Positions 59,596-64,000 of a stretch of 64,000 nt of DNA are shown here, in pieces. The first letter of the stretch is position 1, and every line of letters begins with the position of its first letter. The notes under the pieces are model-generated. The model worked only from the letters and a program-made list of their open reading frames with translations. It had not been told where the DNA came from and did no database searches. The stretch comes from SHLQ01 sp964610745. Its GTDB lineage: Bacteria > Actinomycetota > Acidimicrobiia > Acidimicrobiales > SHLQ01. A program made the position numbers and the translations under genes. The DNA is taken from contig CAZSYL010000003.1 of assembly GCA_964610745.1 (NCBI GenBank), positions 1-64,000 of the forward strand, in the 5' to 3' direction.

Positions 59596-61116
59596 ATGCA
59601 AGCGTGGGTTCGCCGGGTCGTCGTTTTTGTCGTGCTCGCTGTGTTTTCGGTCGCGTGTTCGGCCGAACGTCCGCTCGACGTGACAGCCGTTGCGCCAGCG
59701 GACCCGCAGCCGATCGAGGGTGACCGCAGCGAGGCATTCACCAGCATTGAGTCATGGTCGGCCGCCGAAGAGCCCGATTCGTCAGGAGTCGAGGCCACGT
59801 CGAGCCGCGAGCAGTCCGCGCCAGCAGTCGTGCGCTCGAACGACGTGGTCACTTCCACCACCACAGTTCCCGACGGCTCGGCGAGCGGGGATGGTTCGCT
59901 ACTCGATGCCGACGAATCTTCCACAGAGCTACCATCGACCACCGCAGCGGTCTCGAATGCTCCCCCCTCAGCGACCTACTGCACGGCTCCGCGTACCGGC
60001 GTACTCACCGAACCACCCCAGAACGTGGTCGATGCGTTGAACGCTGCGGCTAACCACCCCGACCTCGCCGACCTGGATGTGAGTTTCTCCGTGTGGATCG
60101 ACGGGTGGGGAGAGGTCGCAACTAGAGATCCGGATTTGGCGCTCATACCAGCATCAAATGAGAAGATTCTGGTCGCCCATGCTGTGAACGAACTTCTCGA
60201 TCCAGAAGCGACCATCGATACGTCCGTAGAGCAGGTTGGTTCGGACCTCGTGCTGCGGGCTGCGGGGGATCCGACCTTCTCCACGTGGCGCGCAAACTTG
60301 CTGATCGAACAGGTCGTCGCTGCAGGCGTCACTTCCGCCAATCGCTTGATCATCGACGTCGGTGATTTCCCGCAACCATCGGCCGCTCCTGGTTGGCAAA
60401 GCTGGCAGATTCGAAACTTCGTTGGTCCACTCTCAGGCTTCATGCTCGATGACAACCGCTGGAACACCTCTGATGAGTTTCTCGAAACTCCGGCGTTGAT
60501 TAACGGTCAATGGTTTGCTGATGCTCTTCGTAACGCTGGCGTTGCTGTGGGATCGGTCGAGCTAGGCAGTCCGGACGCGGGTCGGTCTGTCGGCGTTGTC
60601 CAGTCAGCACCGATTGGGAGCCTAATTCGCGACATGATGCTCTTTAGCGACAACCAAATCGCCGACATGATGGTGCTCCAATTGGGCCTTCTCGAAGGCG
60701 AAGGAACGCTCGAGGACGGGATCGATCAGATCGAAGCCGAATTGGCGGAGCTGTGCGTGCCCCTCGCTGGTGTGATGGACGATGGTTCGGGATTGAGTCG
60801 TGCAAACCTGCGGTCGGCTCGCGAGTTTCAGGAGATTCTGCGTGCCATGCGCGATACCGAGACGGCCGATGTATTCGCTGCTCAGCTTCCGATCGGTGGT
60901 GTCTCTGGAACGCTGAGGAGTCGATTCGGCGGCGATGCAGGGCGGATTTTCGCGAAGACCGGAACCGTCTTTGGTGGTCGAGCCTTGTCGGGATACGCAG
61001 TGACCGATAGCGGCCGGGACGTCGTGTTCTCCGTGCTCATCAATGGTGAGCGCGAAGCGACCAGTGCGTCACTAAGTGCAATGGATGCACTCGTGCGTAC
61101 CATCCTGCGCTCCTAG
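59596..61116 (+). CDS. D-Ala-D-Ala carboxypeptidase/endopeptidase, PBP4 (DacB, S13) family
   Basis: 506 residues from ATG 59596 (GTG 59587 possible). N-terminal lipobox-like FSVACSAE suggests lipid anchoring; a Ser/Thr-rich acidic spacer of about 100 residues precedes the peptidase. All three serine-peptidase motifs are visible: Ser-x-x-Lys in IPASNEKIL, Ser-x-Asn in LFSDNQIADMM and Lys-Thr-Gly in FAKTGTVFGG, with a GSGLSRANL loop typical of S13. It trims or cuts peptidoglycan cross-links outside the membrane. The Thr/Ser spacer, like that of the CAP protein, may span the wall. Confidence 0.9.
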   Translation: MQAWVRRVVVFVVLAVFSVACSAERPLDVTAVAPADPQPIEGDRSEAFTSIESWSAAEEPDSSGVEATSSREQSAPAVVRSNDVVTSTTTVPDGSASGDGSLLDADESSTELPSTTAAVSNAPPSATYCTAPRTGVLTEPPQNVVDALNAAANHPDLADLDVSFSVWIDGWGEVATRDPDLALIPASNEKILVAHAVNELLDPEATIDTSVEQVGSDLVLRAAGDPTFSTWRANLLIEQVVAAGVTSANRLIIDVGDFPQPSAAPGWQSWQIRNFVGPLSGFMLDDNRWNTSDEFLETPALINGQWFADALRNAGVAVGSVELGSPDAGRSVGVVQSAPIGSLIRDMMLFSDNQIADMMVLQLGLLEGEGTLEDGIDQIEAELAELCVPLAGVMDDGSGLSRANLRSAREFQEILRAMRDTETADVFAAQLPIGGVSGTLRSRFGGDAGRIFAKTGTVFGGRALSGYAVTDSGRDVVFSVLINGEREATSASLSAMDALVRTILRS

Positions 61117-61120
61117 ACGG

Positions 61121-62869
61121 CTATTTTTTGGGGCCTTGAGCCCAGGCGAGAAAACGCTCCCGTTCCCAAGAGTTCACCACGAGATCTCGCGGTGCCCAGC
61201 CTCTCTGGGCCGTGCGGATGCCGTACTCCATCCGGCCAAGTTCGGAAGTGTGGTGGCTATCGGTGTTGATCACCAGCTTCACCGACCTCTCGACGGCCCT
61301 TCGAACCACGTCGGATGCGGCATCGAGGCGCTGGAGTGCGCCGTTAACTTCGAGCGCCACGTCGTATTCGACGAGCGCGTCGAGTACGACGTCGTAGTCG
61401 ATCTCAATACCGGGTCGTCGACCGATGTACCGGCCTGTGAGGTGTCCGATCGAGTTGACGGTTGGGTCCGCAATGGCCGCGACCAGTCTGTCGGTCTGCT
61501 CGACCACCGACTGATCGTAGTGCGAGTGCACTGAAGCGACCGTGTAGTCGAAGAGCGCCCGAAAGTCGGCGTCATAGTCGAGTCCTCCTTTCGAACCTAT
61601 GTTGAGCTCGCATCCCCACAACAAAGTGAGGTTCGGGTACGCATTGGCCACTTCGCCAATGTGGCTTCGGTGCTCGAGCATTTCCTCTGCGGTCGAACCA
61701 TTGATCGCGAGGTCGACGCCGTGGTCGGTGATGGCAAGGTAGTCGTAACCGGCAGCGTGGCCAGCTTCCACCATCTCCTCAACCGAACTTCGGCCATCAC
61801 CGGATTGGTCGGTGTGGTAGTGCAAGTCGCCGCGAATATCGGCCCGCTGGATCAAGGTAGGCAATCGGCCATCAGCGGCCGCCTCCACCTCCCCAGTTCC
61901 TTCCCGCATGGGTGCTGGCACGTAGGGCAGGCCGAGGGCTGCGTAGATCTCGTGCTCGGTCTGGCTGGCCACGATCTGGGGTTCGTCTTCGCTGTCGTCG
62001 GCGGTCAGTAGGCCGTATTCGTTCAACAGTAGGTTCTGGTCGATCGCCCGTTGTCGCAGCGCAATGTTGTGCGCCTTCGAACCGGTGAAATACATCGTGG
62101 CAGCGCCGAACTGCTCGGGGGCGACAACCCGCACGTCGATCTGTAGACCCGATGCGGTCAGGAACGAGGTCTTCGTCGGGCCATTGACTACGAGCTCGGC
62201 TACCTCGTGATGGCCAACGACGTGCGTCATGACCGCTTCGGGCTCGGTGGACGCAACGGTAATGTCGATGTCGCCGATCGTTTCCGACATGCGGCGAAGG
62301 CTGCCACAGAAGCGAACGTCGTTGGTCTGGGCGAGAGAACGAAGGTCGTCAACAAGACGTTCGGCCAGGGGGAGCGCGTCGGCGATGGGAGTACGCCGGT
62401 CCTTCCCGCTAAGACCGAGGCGTTCAATGGCCTTCTCGATCTTTGCCTCACTGGTCGCACCAAGTCCAGGGAGAGTTCGCAACTTTTCGTCCGCAATGGC
62501 TGCCCGGAGTTGTTCGACATTCTCAACGCCGAGCTCCGAACGCATCAACCTAAGCGTCTTTGGGCCTACTCCGGGAATGCGGCTGAGTTCGACGAAGTCC
62601 GGCGGGTATAGCGCTCGCAACTTCTCGAGCTTGTCGACGTTACCGGTCTCGACGAACTGGAGGATTTTGGTCGCCGTGGCCTTTCCGACGCCATCGATCT
62701 TGACCAACTCGCTCATCTTCAGTGTCGTGATATCGCGGCCATCGGCCTGGAGGGCTAGACCGGCCTTTTCATACGCACGGACCTTGAAGGATTGCGGGCT
62801 TCCCTCATCGAGCGCGGTAAGGGTCACCAACTCGCTCAGCATTGCCAGGACGTCTCGGGTAGTGGCCAT
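61121..62869 (-). CDS. polX: DNA polymerase X family protein with PHP domain (PolX)
   Basis: 582 residues from the ATG at 62869. An N-terminal helix-hairpin-helix region (KIDGVGKATATKILQFVE, SRIPGVGPKTLRLM, LPGLGATSEAKIEKA) is followed by the Pol-X nucleotidyltransferase core with catalytic Asp in GSLRRMSETIGDIDITV and a third Asp in GLQIDVRVV. The C-terminal PHP domain keeps metal ligands LHYHTDQSGDG, AITDHGVD, CELNIG, SVHSHYDQ and NTDSHHTSELG, giving 3'-5' exonuclease or phosphatase activity. It fills short DNA gaps in base-excision repair. Convergent with the PBP4-type gene, 4 bp apart. Confidence 0.93.
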   Translation of the reverse strand: MATTRDVLAMLSELVTLTALDEGSPQSFKVRAYEKAGLALQADGRDITTLKMSELVKIDGVGKATATKILQFVETGNVDKLEKLRALYPPDFVELSRIPGVGPKTLRLMRSELGVENVEQLRAAIADEKLRTLPGLGATSEAKIEKAIERLGLSGKDRRTPIADALPLAERLVDDLRSLAQTNDVRFCGSLRRMSETIGDIDITVASTEPEAVMTHVVGHHEVAELVVNGPTKTSFLTASGLQIDVRVVAPEQFGAATMYFTGSKAHNIALRQRAIDQNLLLNEYGLLTADDSEDEPQIVASQTEHEIYAALGLPYVPAPMREGTGEVEAAADGRLPTLIQRADIRGDLHYHTDQSGDGRSSVEEMVEAGHAAGYDYLAITDHGVDLAINGSTAEEMLEHRSHIGEVANAYPNLTLLWGCELNIGSKGGLDYDADFRALFDYTVASVHSHYDQSVVEQTDRLVAAIADPTVNSIGHLTGRYIGRRPGIEIDYDVVLDALVEYDVALEVNGALQRLDAASDVVRRAVERSVKLVINTDSHHTSELGRMEYGIRTAQRGWAPRDLVVNSWERERFLAWAQGPKK

Positions 62870-62936
62870 GGCGGTCACTATAAGACGGCAGATTTGAAGC
62901 GGCGACCTCGCGCTAGTCGACCCAGTAGGCGTCAGA

Positions 62937-63992
62937 TTAGGCGGAAACTCGGATAATGGCAGTTGGCAATCTCAGGCACAGGTTCGACTTAAGCATCTCG
63001 AAGCTATTCGCTCCGACGACGGTGCTAACCAGGACCGCCGTTGCATCGGGATCGGTCAACGAGCGCAGCTGGAAGGTGTCTACGTCCGTTCCGAGAACTT
63101 TGTTCAGCCGCCGGACCTTTGCGTCGTTCTCGGACAGGCCCGGCAGGATCAAGCGCATCAGGGTGGATCCGGCCGGGGCGCGCTCAGGTAGCGCGGCGCT
63201 CGTGTCGACGAACCATGCTGCGTTGTCGTTGGACGATTTGGCAATCAACTGTGAAAGACCCGGGATTGGTTGATCCAGGCCAATGGCGGTTTCGCTCCAT
63301 TCGCATTCCGTCTTTGTCCGGCCCGAGATCCCGATCCAGACGCCAGGAGAGGGCAACGGGTCGTCTTCTGCGGCGATGCCGGTCAGGATGATGTTGCGAA
63401 CTCCGGCGCTGCGGCTGCCAGCCGCTGGTGCGGGCTGGCTCGCCGGTTCTTGCGCTGGAGCAGCAGGCGCGGGTGCTTCTTCGCGAAGCAGAGGGTTGGG
63501 TCGTGTAGTAGCGGCTTGCGTTACCGGCTGTTGCGCCGGCGCGGCGACGGATTCCTTTGGAGGCCGGATCGGGTTTTTGGCCCGAGTCGCATACGCGTTG
63601 GCGTGAGCGGCGATCTGGTCGCTCGTGCCGATGATCTTGCCCTGGTGGTCCAACAACGCGTCGAGCGTGCGAGTGCCCACCTCATCTGCAGGTACGCTCC
63701 AGGCGCCTTCCTCGAGGCGAAACTCGGTCACCGTCCATGGCAGAACTGTGAAATCGGTGCCGGCTACGGGGTCGGGAGTCCATTCGATTGCGTTGGCTGG
63801 TCGGGGCGGCATTGCTGGAATGATCCAGCCGATCTGTTGAAGCTCGGTCCACAGTTCGACAGGTTCGTGTAGCCCTTGAAACGAGAGCACGACCTCGGGT
63901 GGGCGTGAACTGACCGTCCATGCCACCTCTGCGGCAATTTCGCTATCTGCAGTTCTTTGGGTCTCGGTTGGTACTGCAAGCTGGTCGCTCAT
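62937..63992 (-). CDS. Hypothetical protein with Ala/Pro-rich linker
   Basis: 351 residues, cytoplasmic, ATG at 63992 eight bases from the window edge. N-terminal domain (about 20-140; WTVSSRPPEVVLSFQGLHEP, then WTELQQIGWIIPAMPPRP), Ala/Pro linker (about 148-200) and a C-terminal alpha/beta region (about 200-351; LPSPGVWIGISGRTKTECEW, PGLSQLIAKSSNDNAAWFVD, TSAALPERAPAGSTLMRLIL). No family recognised. The linker suggests two independently folding parts. Upstream context is outside the window. Confidence 0.6.
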   Translation of the reverse strand: MSDQLAVPTETQRTADSEIAAEVAWTVSSRPPEVVLSFQGLHEPVELWTELQQIGWIIPAMPPRPANAIEWTPDPVAGTDFTVLPWTVTEFRLEEGAWSVPADEVGTRTLDALLDHQGKIIGTSDQIAAHANAYATRAKNPIRPPKESVAAPAQQPVTQAATTRPNPLLREEAPAPAAPAQEPASQPAPAAGSRSAGVRNIILTGIAAEDDPLPSPGVWIGISGRTKTECEWSETAIGLDQPIPGLSQLIAKSSNDNAAWFVDTSAALPERAPAGSTLMRLILPGLSENDAKVRRLNKVLGTDVDTFQLRSLTDPDATAVLVSTVVGANSFEMLKSNLCLRLPTAIIRVSA

Positions 63993-64000
63993 CGTTGACT

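Overview
The window is a GC-rich (roughly 60 %) bacterial chromosome segment with dense genes, many GTG starts and many 1-4 bp start/stop overlaps. The gene content points to an actinobacterium, probably of the Acidimicrobiia (Ilumatobacter-like). The pointers are F420-type flavoenzymes (LLM oxidoreductase, PPOX-fold protein), a DUF11 surface protein with an LAFSG sorting-like signal, a haloalkane dehalogenase, an HSP90-like/TPR gene pair and acidic secreted proteins. The assignment is inference; there is no rRNA or marker gene here. I found no tRNA, rRNA, CRISPR array or insertion sequence. Two runs of exactly 100 N (29258-29357, 56738-56837) are assembly gaps, and both fall inside tandem repeats.

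Layout. 1-1483: end of a zinc/manganese ABC importer (binding protein, permease). 1686-5148 (minus): desaturase, lytic transglycosylase, Bcp peroxiredoxin, YiaA/B protein. 5354-10711: diguanylate cyclase, MaoC-like dehydratase, uridine phosphorylase, DUF1624-type acyltransferase, AhpD-like and EthD proteins. 10864-16304: large DUF11 surface protein, haloalkane dehalogenase, Tat-lipoprotein intradiol dioxygenase, PPOX protein. 16410-21539: DUF2786 protein, HSP90-like ATPase, TPR partner. 21571-28685: LLM oxidoreductase/malonyl-CoA decarboxylase pair, MMPL transporter divergent from a histidine kinase/response regulator, phytanoyl-CoA dioxygenase-like protein. 28721-30487: CAP protein and a GntR/FCD regulator. 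30668-38744: a seven-gene, translationally coupled glycan assembly operon. 38900-46693: dimethylglycine-dehydrogenase-like flavoprotein, M16-like/DUF4034-like fusion, DUF1444 protein, ETF beta and alpha. 46731-50977 (minus): redox operon with a candidate selenoprotein. 51111-53323: DivIVA-motif protein, acetyltransferase, serine hydrolase. 53320-56408 (minus): ECF sigma, transmembrane anti-sigma and module-repeat protein. 56859-63992: PKD lipoprotein, a DUF4034-like paralogue, OsmC, a PBP4-type peptidase, PolX and an unknown protein.

Three things stand out. (1) At 47202-48212 a thioredoxin-fold ORF is interrupted only by an in-frame UGA where relatives carry a redox Cys (W-UGA-G-C). It is followed at the right distance by a perfect bacterial-SECIS-like hairpin, and it lies directly downstream of a flavin disulfide reductase gene: a likely selenoprotein redox pair. 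(2) The palindrome CTGATATATCAG occurs upstream of the GntR gene, upstream of the dimethylglycine-dehydrogenase-like gene and (11/12 match) upstream of etfBA. This suggests one regulon linking a methylamine-type dehydrogenase to its electron acceptor. (3) A roughly 130-bp intergenic element with a strong hairpin and fixed-spacing conserved blocks occurs twice, 48 kb apart, and matches no RNA family I recognise.
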